Positions 8,662 to 17,854 of a DNA stretch of 64,000 nt are shown one piece after another; within the stretch, counting starts at the first letter, position 1; each line of letters begins with the position of its first letter. Where the stretch lies: the NCBI GenBank assembly GCA_963851245.1, contig CAWKOH010000012.1, positions 372,001-436,000 on the forward strand. The letters are read 5' to 3'. A program made the position numbers and the translations under genes. Source of the stretch: CAWKOH01 sp963851245 (GTDB taxonomy: Bacteria; Actinomycetota; Acidimicrobiia; Acidimicrobiales; Palsa-688). Under the pieces are notes generated by a model that was given only the letters and a program-made list of their open reading frames with translations, was not told where the DNA came from and ran no database searches.

Positions 8662-9831
8662 CTACTGGTTGCGGGCCCGGGCCAGAAGGCCGCGCGCAAT
8701 GACCAGTCTCTGGATCTCGTTGGTGCCTTCGCCGATGACCAATAGCGGGGCGTCGCGGAAGTACCTCTCGACCGGGAGCTCCGTGGTGTAGCCGACCCCG
8801 CCGTGGATGCGCATGGCCTCGGTGGCCAGCTCGAGCGCGGTCTCGCTGGCGAACAGCTTGGCCATCCCGGCCTCGACATCGCACCGCAGACCCGCCGCCT
8901 TGCGCTCGGCCGCGTTCTTGGTCAGCAGGCGGGCCGCTTCCAGACGGGTGGCCATGTCAGCCAGTTTGAGCTGGATGGCCTGGTGCTCACCGATGGGCTT
9001 GCCGAAGGTTGTCCGTTGCTGCGCGTACAGCAGAGCCGCGTCGAACGCGGCCCGGGACACGCCGACGGCGCGGGCCGCGATGTTTATCCGCCCCACCTCC
9101 AGCACTGCGAGAATCTGCGGCAGCCCCCGGCCCGCTTCGCCAATCAGATTGCCAGCGGGGATGCGGTGGTCGGTGTAGGCCATCTCCACCGTCTCGACGC
9201 CCTTGTAGCCGAGCTTGCCGACGTGCTTGCTGACCGAGATCCCCTGGTACTGAACTCCCGGCTCCTTCTCGACGACGAATGCACTGATGCCCTCCTCGCT
9301 GCGGGCCGCCAGGGCGACCAGCGCGGCTCGTTCCCCGTTGGTCACCCAGGCCTTGGTGCCGTTCAGCACGTACTCCTCGCCGTCGCGCCGAGCCCGGCAC
9401 GAGATGCTGCGGGTGTCGCTCCCAGCATCGGGCTCCGACAGAGAAAGGGCGCCGCGGCGCTCCCCGGATGCCAGCGACGGCAACCAGCGCCGCTTCTGCT
9501 CCTCGGTCCCGTATTGCTGAAGCAGAGTGGCGAGCATGGTGTGGGTGTTGATGATCCCGGTCAGGCTCATCCACCCGTACGCCAGTTCTTCGATGATGCC
9601 GACATAGGTCAGAAGGTCAAGTCCCAAGCCGCCGTACGCCTCCGGCACGGTCACCCCGAACAGGCCCATATCGCGCATCTGGTCGACGAGGCCCCACGGG
9701 AACTCGTCGGCCCGTTCGTACCCGGCCGCCACCGGGATGACTTCCTTGGCGACAAAGCGGCGGACCGTATCGACGATCTGGCGCCTCACCTCCGGGTCGG
9801 TGCTACCGGCCGCCACGCTCTCGTTGCCCAT
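8662..9831 (-). CDS. Acyl-CoA dehydrogenase
   Basis: A 389-residue FAD-dependent ACAD that introduces the alpha-beta double bond in acyl-CoAs. LSEPDAGSDTRSI is the FAD/substrate loop, FGKPIGEHQAIQLKLADM the dimer/FAD helix, and GGVGYTTELPVERYFRDA with GEGTNEIQ ends the protein, the last placing the catalytic glutamate. ATG 9831 gives a standard N terminus. The gene is convergent with the FadD3-like gene (5 bp apart) and divergent from the CoA ligase at 9889, with which it shares a short AT-rich promoter region. Confidence 0.93.
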   Translation of the reverse strand: MGNESVAAGSTDPEVRRQIVDTVRRFVAKEVIPVAAGYERADEFPWGLVDQMRDMGLFGVTVPEAYGGLGLDLLTYVGIIEELAYGWMSLTGIINTHTMLATLLQQYGTEEQKRRWLPSLASGERRGALSLSEPDAGSDTRSISCRARRDGEEYVLNGTKAWVTNGERAALVALAARSEEGISAFVVEKEPGVQYQGISVSKHVGKLGYKGVETVEMAYTDHRIPAGNLIGEAGRGLPQILAVLEVGRINIAARAVGVSRAAFDAALLYAQQRTTFGKPIGEHQAIQLKLADMATRLEAARLLTKNAAERKAAGLRCDVEAGMAKLFASETALELATEAMRIHGGVGYTTELPVERYFRDAPLLVIGEGTNEIQRLVIARGLLARARNQ

Positions 9832-9861
9832 GGGCACCAGTCTCCCCAGATTTGACTGCGA

Positions 9862-9875
9862 TATCAATTTAGATA
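9862..9875. promoter_or_regulatory. TATC-N6-GATA inverted repeat in a divergent promoter
   Basis: TATC (9862-9865) and GATA (9872-9875) flank AATTTA in a 57-bp AT-rich gap between divergent ACAD and CoA-ligase genes. This is a likely operator or promoter element; the regulator is unknown. Confidence 0.4.
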
Positions 9876-9888
9876 ACACTACCTTGCG

Positions 9889-11409
9889 ATGGCAGGGGGC
9901 CTTCTCCACCACGGGCTCGAGCAGGCCGCCCAGCGCTTCGGTGACCGAGTTGCCATCGTGGCGGGCGACCGCACCTGGACGTACGCCACTCTCGAGCAGC
10001 TGACACGCGCCTACGCCGGCCACCTCGCTTCCAGGAACGTCGTACCGGGAAGTCGGGTGGCGGTGATGACCACCAACCGCTCGGAGTTCGTGGTCGCCGT
10101 CCACGCCATCAGCAAGCTGGGGGCGGCGGCGGTGCTGCTCAACCCGGCCTGGAAGGGCCTCGAGGTGGAGCACGCCCTGGGCCTCACCGACCCCGTTCAT
10201 GCCGTGGCCGACGGCCCCGCGGTGGAGCTGCTGCGCGAGAGGATGGGGGAGCAGCAGGTCAGCGATCTGGACGAGGGGGCGCCGGCCGAAGGGACTGGAG
10301 AGGGAATCGAGGAGCGGCCCGACTCGTCCGGGAGGGTCGACGACGACGTCCTACTGGTGTTCAGCTCGGGCACGACGGGGCTCCCGAAGGCGGTTCGCCA
10401 CACGCACACGTCCATAGGGGCCGCCATCGTGCATTGGAAGGACGCGCTCGGCCTGGGCTCGGACGATCGCTTTCAGGTGGCCACGCCACCTTCGCACATT
10501 CTCGGGTTGCTGAACCTGGTGACGGCGATATCCGCCGGCGCGGCCGTACGCCTGCACCGCCGGTTCGACCTCGACGAGGTCCTCTACCGCATCCAGACCG
10601 ATCGGATGACTCTGGAGATGGCGGTGGCCCCGATAGCTCTGGCCATGGCCAACCATCCCGATCTGGAGAAATACGACCTCTCCTCCCTCCGGTACATCAT
10701 GTGGGGAGCGACGCCGGTAACGCCAAGTGTCGCAGAGACCGTTACCAGGCGCACCGGAGTGCGCTGGCTCCCGGCTTACGGCGCCAGCGAGTTGCCGGTG
10801 ATCGCGGCCAACCCCGTGGGCGAACCGCAGGCCTGGCGGCTCGACTCGGCCGGCCTGCCGCCGCACCTGGTCGAGCTGCGCGTCGCTGACATTGACAGCG
10901 GCGAGTCGCTTCCCCCTGGAGGAGTAGGTGAGATCCAAGCCCGTAGCCCCTCGGTCATGGCCGGGTACCTCCCGGGCGAGGCTAACGCCGACGCCTTCGC
11001 CGAGGGGTGGTACCGAACCGGAGACGTGGGGTGGTTGGAGCCCGGCGGGTGGGTTCATCTCACGGATCGATCGAAGGAGATGATCAAGGTGAAGGGTTTC
11101 CAGGTGGCGCCGGCGGAGGTGGAGGCCGTCCTGCTCGGGCACCCTGGCGTGGTGGACTGCGCCGTTTTCGGCGTGGCCGACGAAGAAGCGGGCGAGGTAC
11201 CCGTGGCCGCGGTGCAGTTGGACCCCGGGCGTCCGGCCACACCGGAGGAGTTGAGGACACTCGTGGCCGACTCGCTGGCCTCGTACAAGCGCCTCCAGGA
11301 CGTCGTCGTGGTGGACGCCATCCCGAGGCTTCCGTCTGGCAAGGTGCTCCGTCGGGTGCTCCGCGAGGAGTGGGAGCCGCGCTTGCAATCGGTCCGTGGG
11401 CCCGGCTGA
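9889..11409 (+). CDS. Acyl-CoA synthetase (AMP-dependent)
   Basis: A 506-residue ANL ligase. The P-loop VFSSGTTGLPKAV is near 161-173, the adenine motif YGASELP near 300, the hinge YRTGDVGWLEPGG, and the C-terminal PSGKVLRRVL carries the catalytic lysine. It heads a tightly coupled plus operon: the next gene starts inside its stop (TGATG), followed by the second ACAD subunit, an enoyl-CoA hydratase and a monooxygenase. That order suggests activation of an acid followed immediately by one beta-oxidation round. No strong Shine-Dalgarno precedes ATG 9889. Confidence 0.92.
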   Translation: MAGGLLHHGLEQAAQRFGDRVAIVAGDRTWTYATLEQLTRAYAGHLASRNVVPGSRVAVMTTNRSEFVVAVHAISKLGAAAVLLNPAWKGLEVEHALGLTDPVHAVADGPAVELLRERMGEQQVSDLDEGAPAEGTGEGIEERPDSSGRVDDDVLLVFSSGTTGLPKAVRHTHTSIGAAIVHWKDALGLGSDDRFQVATPPSHILGLLNLVTAISAGAAVRLHRRFDLDEVLYRIQTDRMTLEMAVAPIALAMANHPDLEKYDLSSLRYIMWGATPVTPSVAETVTRRTGVRWLPAYGASELPVIAANPVGEPQAWRLDSAGLPPHLVELRVADIDSGESLPPGGVGEIQARSPSVMAGYLPGEANADAFAEGWYRTGDVGWLEPGGWVHLTDRSKEMIKVKGFQVAPAEVEAVLLGHPGVVDCAVFGVADEEAGEVPVAAVQLDPGRPATPEELRTLVADSLASYKRLQDVVVVDAIPRLPSGKVLRRVLREEWEPRLQSVRGPG

Positions 11410-12440
11410 TGGATGTTCGCCTCTCGGCCGAGCAGGTGGCCCTTCGGGATTCCGCGGCTCAGATGATGGATCGCCTGGGCCCTCGTGCGGTCGCAGATCT
11501 GGACGACAGTGAAAGGAAAGCCAAACTGGACGCCGCCGTAGAGGCGACCGGATGGCGGGATCTGCGGGTCGCCGCAGACGGCCGCCGCCCTCTCGCATCG
11601 GCCGTCGAAGCGTCGATCGTGGCCGAGGAATTGGGGAGGGGCCTGGCCGACACCTCGTTCCTCGGGCCGACCCTGGCTGCCGACCTGCGGCGGCGCGCCG
11701 GCAGCGACGCCCCTCCAAACCGCGAGAGCGTCGCCCTCGTTCCCGATCTGTCCGGGCCGGCCGACACATCTACACCCGGGGCTCTGGTCATCGACTGTCA
11801 GGACACCACATCGGGCTTGGTCCTCCTTAGCGGCGATTCAGGCTGGGGGTTGGCTACGGTCGTCGCTGGTCCTGTTGTCGATGCGGTAGACCTCACCCGG
11901 AGCGTGGCCCCGGCTGCCGGCGGGCAAGAGTCGCCGGTGGAAGCCGGCCCGGGCGGAGTCCTTTCGGACGACGACCTCAGGGCGTGGCGGGCCCTCGGAC
12001 TGTCGTTGACCTGTGCCGACCTGGTGGGCGTCATGCGGGGCGTGATCGCCCTGGCCGGTGACTACGCCGGTTCCCGCCGGCAGTACGGGGTCCCCGTTGG
12101 CTCGTTTCAAGCCGTCCAGCACCTGCTCGCCGACGCCATGGTGGCCATGGAAGGCTCCCGAAGCGCGGCCCTTCACGCAGCCTGGGCGGTGGACGCCCTG
12201 CCGCCGGCCGACGCCTTGGCGGCGGCGTCCGTGGCCAAGGCATACTGTGCCCGGGCGGCCCGATCCGTCTGTGAGACGGGCATCCAGGTGCACGGAGGCA
12301 TCGGCAACACCTGGGACTGCCTGGCTCACGTCTTCCTGCGGCGAGCGCTGCTGTCGACCGACATCCTGGGTGGGGTCGGGATCAGCTTGACGCGCGTTCT
12401 AGCTCACAACGGAATCGGAGAAGTTGATGGACTTCGGTGA
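11409..12440 (+). CDS. Acyl-CoA dehydrogenase, small subunit of a probable heteromeric pair
   Basis: A 343-residue ACAD that is short and divergent. The N-terminal helical domain is recognisable (LSAEQVALRDSAAQ) but the middle domain lacks the usual SEPxAGSD loop. The C-terminal domain has RQYGVPVGSFQAVQHLLAD and QVHGGIGNTWD. Its start overlaps the ligase stop, and its end overlaps the start of the full-length ACAD gene by 14 bp. Adjacent long plus short ACAD genes in actinobacteria (the ChsE/FadE pairs of sterol side-chain catabolism) form alpha2-beta2 tetramers in which each chain supplies part of one active site; that arrangement is inferred here. Confidence 0.85.
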   Translation: MDVRLSAEQVALRDSAAQMMDRLGPRAVADLDDSERKAKLDAAVEATGWRDLRVAADGRRPLASAVEASIVAEELGRGLADTSFLGPTLAADLRRRAGSDAPPNRESVALVPDLSGPADTSTPGALVIDCQDTTSGLVLLSGDSGWGLATVVAGPVVDAVDLTRSVAPAAGGQESPVEAGPGGVLSDDDLRAWRALGLSLTCADLVGVMRGVIALAGDYAGSRRQYGVPVGSFQAVQHLLADAMVAMEGSRSAALHAAWAVDALPPADALAAASVAKAYCARAARSVCETGIQVHGGIGNTWDCLAHVFLRRALLSTDILGGVGISLTRVLAHNGIGEVDGLR

Positions 12441-13557
12441 TTCGCCCGAAGAAGCGGACTTCCGATCGAGGCTCAGAAGCTGGCTGCTGGACAACAATCC
12501 GGGCTTGCCCGCGTCCTCGACGTCGGATGAGTACTGGGCCGGGCAAGCAGCTTGGCATCAAGCCCTCTACGACGCCGGTTTCTTCGGCATGTCCTGGCCG
12601 AAGGAGATCGGTGGGCAGGGTCTGCCGAGCGTGTGCGAGGTCATCGCCGACGAAGAGCTGGCCCGGGCCGGGGCCCCGCCGCGGCCGAGCCTGGGTTATC
12701 TGGTTCAGGGGATCATGCGCCACGGCAATGACGACATCAAGAGCCGGTTCCTTCCCGGTCTCGTCAACGGTCGGGACAGGTGGTGCCAGGGTTTCAGCGA
12801 GCCCGACGCCGGGTCCGATCTGGCGTCGCTCAAGACTCGGGCCGAGCCGGATGGAGACGAATATGTCCTCACCGGCCACAAAGTGTGGACGAGCTACTCC
12901 GACGCGGCCGATTGGTGCATGCTGCTGGCCCGCACCGACAGCAGCGTCCCCAAGCACCGCGGCCTGTCGGCCTTCGCCGTCTCGATGCGGCAGCCGGGAA
13001 TCCGGCAGAAGCCCCTCCGGATGATCAACGGGATAACCCGAGAGTTCGGCGAGGTGACCTTCGATGGCGCGAGGGTTCCGGCTGCCAACATGATCGGAAG
13101 TCCCGGCGAGGGGTGGAAGCTGGCTATGACCGTTGTGAGCCATGAGCGCGAGCCCGGCGAGCTCGGCTATGTGTCCCGGTACAGCAAGGTGGTCAACGAG
13201 CTGACCCGGCGCGTCAAGAGCGATCCTGGCAGCTACGGACCCGAGCAGGTCCGCGACCTGGCGTGGGCGACGGTCGAGGCCGAAGTGCTGCGCCTGCACG
13301 TCTGCCGGCGCCTGTCCGACCGGCTGGACGGCATCTCCCACGGGCCCGAGGGCTCGGTGGACAAGCTCCTCATGACCGAGGTCGAGCAGGCCGTGGGCCA
13401 CGCCGCCCTGTCGGTGGGAGGCGCCGCTTACGCGGGCGGGGACGACACCTGGCTCAGCGTATATCTCTACAGCCGGGCCCAGAGCGTCATGGGGGGCACG
13501 GCGCAGATTCAGCGGAACCTGGTAGCCACTCGAATCCTGGAGCTTCCCACGTCATGA
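12427..13557 (+). CDS. Acyl-CoA dehydrogenase, large subunit of a probable heteromeric pair
   Basis: A 376-residue ACAD with the FAD/substrate loop QGFSEPDAGSDLASL near 120, GHKVWTSY after it, and a C-terminal SVMGGTAQIQRNLVA. It overlaps the preceding ACAD gene by 14 bp and uses ATG 12427, with GGAG 6-9 nt upstream. Together they resemble heterotetrameric ACADs that dehydrogenate bulky ring-bearing acyl-CoAs. The 3' end overlaps the enoyl-CoA hydratase start (ATGA), so the next pathway step is translated with it. A paralogous pair is encoded at 15748-17846. Confidence 0.92.
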   Translation: MDFGDSPEEADFRSRLRSWLLDNNPGLPASSTSDEYWAGQAAWHQALYDAGFFGMSWPKEIGGQGLPSVCEVIADEELARAGAPPRPSLGYLVQGIMRHGNDDIKSRFLPGLVNGRDRWCQGFSEPDAGSDLASLKTRAEPDGDEYVLTGHKVWTSYSDAADWCMLLARTDSSVPKHRGLSAFAVSMRQPGIRQKPLRMINGITREFGEVTFDGARVPAANMIGSPGEGWKLAMTVVSHEREPGELGYVSRYSKVVNELTRRVKSDPGSYGPEQVRDLAWATVEAEVLRLHVCRRLSDRLDGISHGPEGSVDKLLMTEVEQAVGHAALSVGGAAYAGGDDTWLSVYLYSRAQSVMGGTAQIQRNLVATRILELPTS

Positions 13558-14339
13558 GCAAATACAACCTCCCCAACGAGATCGAAATCGAAGTGGACGG
13601 GCCGTTGCGGCTGATCCGCCTCAACCGCCCGGAACAGCTCAACGCCACGAACCACGTCCTGCACCAGGGTCTGGCCGAGCTGTTCCCACAGCTGGACGCC
13701 GACCCCGAAGCCAGAGTGGCTGTGCTCACCGGCAACGGCCGGGCCTTCTCGGCCGGCGGAGATTTCACCTATCTCGACGAGCTGGTGCGCGATCCGGTTC
13801 TCAGGAAAGAGAGCCTCACCCACGGTCGCCAGATAGTCACCGGGATGATGGGATGCCGGATTCCCATCATCGCGGCGGTGAACGGACCCGCGGTGGGACT
13901 GGGCGCCAGCCTGGTGGCGCTCTCCGACATCTCCTTCATCGCCGAGAGCGCCCACCTCGCCGATCCGCACGTCCTGGTGGGACTCGTCGCGGCCGACGGT
14001 GGTCCCGTCACCTGGCCGCTGCTGACCAGCCTGCAGCTGGCCAAGGAGTACGCCTTGACCGGCGACCGCATCCCGGCCCGGCGAGCGGCGGAAATGGGCC
14101 TGGTGAACCACGTCTGCCCCGACGGGGAGGCGCTCGAAGAAGCCATAAAGTGCGCCCGTCGCATCGCCAAACTGCCGCAGCGGGCCGTCGAGGACACCAA
14201 GCGGGTGCTCAACCTGCACATGGAGCGGGCCGTGCTGGCGACACTCGATTTCGCCCTCACGGCCGAGGACCGTTCCTTCACCTCGCCCGAGCTGAGGGCC
14301 AACCTCGACCGGCTATTGAGCCCAAAGGGAGAGACGTGA
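13554..14339 (+). CDS. Enoyl-CoA hydratase/isomerase (crotonase family)
   Basis: A 261-residue crotonase. LTGNGRAFSAGGDF forms the first oxyanion-hole strand and NGPAVGLGASLVALSD the second. Catalytic glutamates of the hydratase type are not obvious; HVLVGLVAADGG occupies that region, so isomerase or another crotonase chemistry is possible. It starts at ATG 13554, overlapping the ACAD stop, and its own stop overlaps the next GTG, so it is translationally coupled on both sides. It would hydrate or rearrange the product of the upstream ACAD pair. Confidence 0.9.
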   Translation: MSKYNLPNEIEIEVDGPLRLIRLNRPEQLNATNHVLHQGLAELFPQLDADPEARVAVLTGNGRAFSAGGDFTYLDELVRDPVLRKESLTHGRQIVTGMMGCRIPIIAAVNGPAVGLGASLVALSDISFIAESAHLADPHVLVGLVAADGGPVTWPLLTSLQLAKEYALTGDRIPARRAAEMGLVNHVCPDGEALEEAIKCARRIAKLPQRAVEDTKRVLNLHMERAVLATLDFALTAEDRSFTSPELRANLDRLLSPKGET

Positions 14340-15700
14340 GCTCCACCGTTCCGCGGCAGATGTCGCTGGTGGGATTCATGCAGGCCGGCAGCACCACGGT
14401 GTACGCCGGCTCGTGGCGCCATCCCGCGACCGACCATGGTTTCCTCACGCAGGACTTCTACAAGAAGCTGGGTCGCACGCTCGAAGACGGTCTCTTTGAC
14501 CTGATGTTTTTCGACGACCGGCTCGCCATGCCGGGGATATACGGCGGATCGGTGGCGGACGCCGTACGGCTCGGGGCCCGGCCGGTGAAGCTGGACCTCT
14601 CCATCGTCCTCGGCTTGGTGGCGGGGGCGACCCGCTTCATCGGTCTCGGCGCCACCTATTCCACGACCTACTACACGCCCTTTCACGTGGCCCGGACCTT
14701 CGCCACCCTCGACCATCTCTCCGGCGGGCGCGCCGCCTGGAACGTCGTCACGTCGGTGAACGACTCCGAAGCGCAGAACTACGGCTTCAAGGAACATCTG
14801 GGTCACGACGACCGCTACGACCGGGCCGACGAGTTCCTCGAGGCAACGCATGGTTTGTGGGACACGTGGGAGGACGACGCCCTGGTCCTCGACCGAGCCA
14901 CACCCGTGTTCGCCGATCCGGCCAAGGTCCACGAGCTGGACTACGAAGGTAAGTGGTTCAGTGTTCGCGGTCCGCTGACGGTGCCCCGGTCCCCCCAGGG
15001 CCGCCCGGTCATACTGCAAGCGGGATCGTCAGGGCGCGGACGCGAGTTCGCCGGCCGCTGGGCCGAGCTGATCTTCACGGGCGATCCCGACATCAACATC
15101 GCTCGCTCTCACTACAAGGATCAGAAGGAGCGGGTGGCGGCCCACGGCCGGGACCCTTCGAGCGTGAAGATGTTGCCGATGGTCTACACCGTCGTGGGCG
15201 AATCCCGCGCCCACGCCGAGGAGCGCGAGCAGCTCTTCCTCAATGACCTGGTCGACCCGACCGCATCGCTGACGCTTCTGTCGGAGCTCATGAACTACGA
15301 CTTCTCCGGGCTGGAGCTCGACTCGCCCATCACGGACGAGATGATCGCGTCTGTCTCAGGCATCCGCGGCCTGGTTCAGAACCTCCGCCAGCACATCGGC
15401 GGTGACACCATGACCCTGGCTGATCTGGCCGGTCACCGGGCCACCCTCCTGCAGGGGCCCCGTTTCGTCGGGACGGCGGACGCCATCGCCGACCAGATGG
15501 AGGAGTGGTTCCACGGTGAAGCCTGTGACGGCTTCGTCATCGCTGCCACCCATGTGCCCGGTGCCTACGAGGACGTGGTCAGGTTGGTCGTGCCCGAGTT
15601 GCAACGGCGCCGCCTGTTTCGCGATCGCTACAGCGGGACGACACTGCGCGAGCATCTCGGCATCTCTCGTCCCGAGGGGACCAGAGCCGGCGCCATCTGA
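14336..15700 (+). CDS. Luciferase-like flavin monooxygenase, NtaA/SnaA/DszA type
   Basis: A 454-residue class C flavin monooxygenase. SWRHPATDHGF, the DLMFFDDRLAMP strand, STTYYTPFHVART and GRAAWNVVTS are hallmarks of the NtaA/SnaA/DszA branch, which uses FMNH2 from a separate reductase. Known members cleave nitrilotriacetate, dibenzothiophene sulfone or alkanones. GTG 14336 has AAGGGAG upstream and overlaps the hydratase stop (GTGA). It closes the operon begun at 9889. In this setting a Baeyer-Villiger-like or hydroxylating step on a ring ketone is plausible but not shown. Confidence 0.9.
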   Translation: MSSTVPRQMSLVGFMQAGSTTVYAGSWRHPATDHGFLTQDFYKKLGRTLEDGLFDLMFFDDRLAMPGIYGGSVADAVRLGARPVKLDLSIVLGLVAGATRFIGLGATYSTTYYTPFHVARTFATLDHLSGGRAAWNVVTSVNDSEAQNYGFKEHLGHDDRYDRADEFLEATHGLWDTWEDDALVLDRATPVFADPAKVHELDYEGKWFSVRGPLTVPRSPQGRPVILQAGSSGRGREFAGRWAELIFTGDPDINIARSHYKDQKERVAAHGRDPSSVKMLPMVYTVVGESRAHAEEREQLFLNDLVDPTASLTLLSELMNYDFSGLELDSPITDEMIASVSGIRGLVQNLRQHIGGDTMTLADLAGHRATLLQGPRFVGTADAIADQMEEWFHGEACDGFVIAATHVPGAYEDVVRLVVPELQRRRLFRDRYSGTTLREHLGISRPEGTRAGAI

Positions 15701-15703
15701 CCT

Positions 15704-15715
15704 CCCTGATCAGGG
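15704..15715. terminator. 12-bp palindrome in a convergent gap, possible terminator
   Basis: CCCTGATCAGGG is a perfect palindrome 4 bp after the stop of the monooxygenase and before the end of the opposing ACAD gene (15748). It could form a short hairpin with the following GC-rich bases. The terminator role is weakly supported. Confidence 0.25.
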
Positions 15716-15747
15716 CTGGGTACGGCCCCTCGGCTTGGACAGATCGA

Positions 15748-16719
15748 TCAGAGAGGCAGGAGCGTGGGCAGGCGGCGGCTGGCCAGCAGTTCGTTGCCCA
15801 GCTGTTCGGTCAGCGACCGGGAGGTACCGAATAGCTGATCGAGAAGGAGCACCCTCTTCAGATATCCGTGAAAGGGATGCTCAGCGGTGAAGCCGATACC
15901 TGCCAGCACCTGCTGGCAGTGACGGCCGGCGGTGCGGGCACCGCGGCCGGCCAGCGCCTTGGCCACAGCCGAGAGCTGCGGCGTAAGGTCCTGGGCCGCC
16001 GCGGCCAGTACGGAGTCGGCCGCCTCGATGGCCACGAGGGTCTCGGCCAGCCGGTGACGCACCGCCTGGAAGCGGCTTATCGGCTGCCCGAACTGCACCC
16101 GGTCGAGGGCGTGCTGGCGAGCCAGTTCGAGCATGGCCCGGGCTGCTCCGACGAGTTCGTAACCGATGGCGAGCTGGGCCAGGGCAACCGTAGTGGCCCA
16201 CCTGTCCGGGTGGGTGCCGGCCATCTGGCTGCTGGCGACCGAGACGCCGGACACCTCGACCAGGCCGAATCCCGGATCCAGCCCGTCGACCTCGCGGCGG
16301 GTGAGAGCCGCGGCGTCGACCTCGACAACGGTGGTGGCGGCCGGGTCATCGGTTCGCGCCACGACTGTGACGGAGTCGTAGTGTCGCAAGGCTGAGCTGC
16401 CCAGTCCCCGGACGGTCAGGACCCCGCCGCTCAACTCTCCGGGAGCGCTCCATTGGCCGAGCGAGGGGAGGACGACAGCCTTTCCCAGCGCCGGACCGGC
16501 TGCCAGCCCGGCTATCACCACCTGATCGAGGGCAAAGGAGGTGGCGTTGGCGGCCCCTTGCAGGGGAAACAGCCCCGAGATCGCCGCGCAGGCGTCGCTT
16601 TCGAGCGCGTCGAGCCAGCCCAGGTCGAACAGGGCGGAGTCCAGCGCCTCGCCGCTGTGGCGGGAAGTGGCCTGGCGCAAGCTGCGCTCGAAGATCTCCA
16701 GATCGCTCCCCTGCATCAT
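15748..16719 (-). CDS. Acyl-CoA dehydrogenase, small subunit of a second heteromeric pair
   Basis: A 323-residue, short ACAD. The middle domain is degenerate, while the C-terminal helices are clear: DRVQFGQPISRFQAVRHRLAE, QQVLAGIGFTAEHPFHGYLKR. The N terminus begins at ATG 16719, which overlaps the stop of the full-length ACAD gene upstream (16716) by 4 bp. The pair repeats the arrangement at 11409-13557, in the opposite gene order. The large subunit probably supplies most catalytic residues; the function of the partner is inferred from FadE pairs of mycobacterial sterol degradation. Confidence 0.86.
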   Translation of the reverse strand: MMQGSDLEIFERSLRQATSRHSGEALDSALFDLGWLDALESDACAAISGLFPLQGAANATSFALDQVVIAGLAAGPALGKAVVLPSLGQWSAPGELSGGVLTVRGLGSSALRHYDSVTVVARTDDPAATTVVEVDAAALTRREVDGLDPGFGLVEVSGVSVASSQMAGTHPDRWATTVALAQLAIGYELVGAARAMLELARQHALDRVQFGQPISRFQAVRHRLAETLVAIEAADSVLAAAAQDLTPQLSAVAKALAGRGARTAGRHCQQVLAGIGFTAEHPFHGYLKRVLLLDQLFGTSRSLTEQLGNELLASRRLPTLLPL

Positions 16720-17846
16720 CGGTCGTCTCCCAGGTCCAGGAGACGGCGGGCGATGATGTTGCGCTGAATCTCGGCACTGCCCCCATAGATGGTCGCCGCC
16801 CTGGAATAGAGGAACTCAGATCTCCAGCGCTCGCTGGCGCCGTCGTCACCGGCCACGACCTCAGGGGCCAGCCCGCTCGCGATCAGATCGAACACCGACT
16901 GCTCAGCCGATGCCACGAGGACCTTGTCCACCGAGGTTTCCGGCCCGAGCCGGCCCCCGGCTGCCATCCGGTGTTGCGTAGCTCGTGACCGGGCCCGGAA
17001 GGCGTATAGGTTCTGGGCTGCCTCGCCGACCTCGGCCGCAGTCAATGCGCCGTTCGGTATGGCCCCGAGCATCTCCTCCATCCGGCGGTGGAGGAACGCC
17101 CCCCGATGCCAGAGCGAGGTGCTCCTTTCATAGGGGAGCAGATCCATGGCCACCGCCCATCCACGGTCGACTTCGCCCAGCGTCCGTTCGAACGGAACCC
17201 CGACATCGTCGAAGAACACCTCGCAGAACTCCTCGACGCCATGCATGGTCGTGAGCGGACGGATGCTGATTCCGGGGCTGTCCATGTCCACGAACAGGGC
17301 GGTGATGCCCCGATGGGCTGACTCGGGCGTGCCGGTGCGTGTTAGCAATACGCAACGAGCGGCTAGTTGGGCATAGCTGGTCCAGACCTTCTGCCCGGTG
17401 ACTCTCCAGCCATCGGGCGTGCGAACGGCCCGGCAGTTCAGCGCCGCCAGGTTGCTCCCGGTGGACGGCTCCGAGAAGCCCTGGCACCACATCTCGTCGC
17501 CGCGAAGCAGGCGGGGCACCATGTCCGCCGCCAGTTCCGGAGGGGCGAAGTCGATCATGGTCGGGGCCAGCACCTCTGTCATCGAGTACCCGCCCGCCGA
17601 CACCAGGTCGCGGGCCATGAGGGCCTCGCCGAGATAGGCACGCAGGATCGGAGAGCCGCCCAGGCCTCCGACCCGCTCGGGCCACCCCCACCTCATCCAG
17701 CCCGCCTCGAACCCGGCTCGCTTGACCTTGGACAGCTGTTCCAGGTGCTGGGCGAGCGTTCCCGGCCCGGCGTGGTCCGGGGCCAGCTCGGCCTCGTGCT
17801 GGTCCAGCCAGTCGTCCAGACCTTTGCGAAAGGCCTCCAGATCCAT
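16716..17846 (-). CDS. Acyl-CoA dehydrogenase, large subunit of a second heteromeric pair
   Basis: A 376-residue ACAD with QGFSEPSTGSNLAAL (FAD/substrate loop), GQKVWTSY and the C-terminal YGGSAEIQRNIIARRLL. ATG 17846 lies 8 bp after the stop of an NTF2-like gene, so the operon order is NTF2-like, large ACAD, small ACAD. It is the same length as the ACAD at 12427 and probably paralogous to it. Such pairs usually act on acyl chains attached to polycyclic rings. Confidence 0.92.
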   Translation of the reverse strand: MDLEAFRKGLDDWLDQHEAELAPDHAGPGTLAQHLEQLSKVKRAGFEAGWMRWGWPERVGGLGGSPILRAYLGEALMARDLVSAGGYSMTEVLAPTMIDFAPPELAADMVPRLLRGDEMWCQGFSEPSTGSNLAALNCRAVRTPDGWRVTGQKVWTSYAQLAARCVLLTRTGTPESAHRGITALFVDMDSPGISIRPLTTMHGVEEFCEVFFDDVGVPFERTLGEVDRGWAVAMDLLPYERSTSLWHRGAFLHRRMEEMLGAIPNGALTAAEVGEAAQNLYAFRARSRATQHRMAAGGRLGPETSVDKVLVASAEQSVFDLIASGLAPEVVAGDDGASERWRSEFLYSRAATIYGGSAEIQRNIIARRLLDLGDDR

Positions 17847-17854
17847 CGTTGCGC

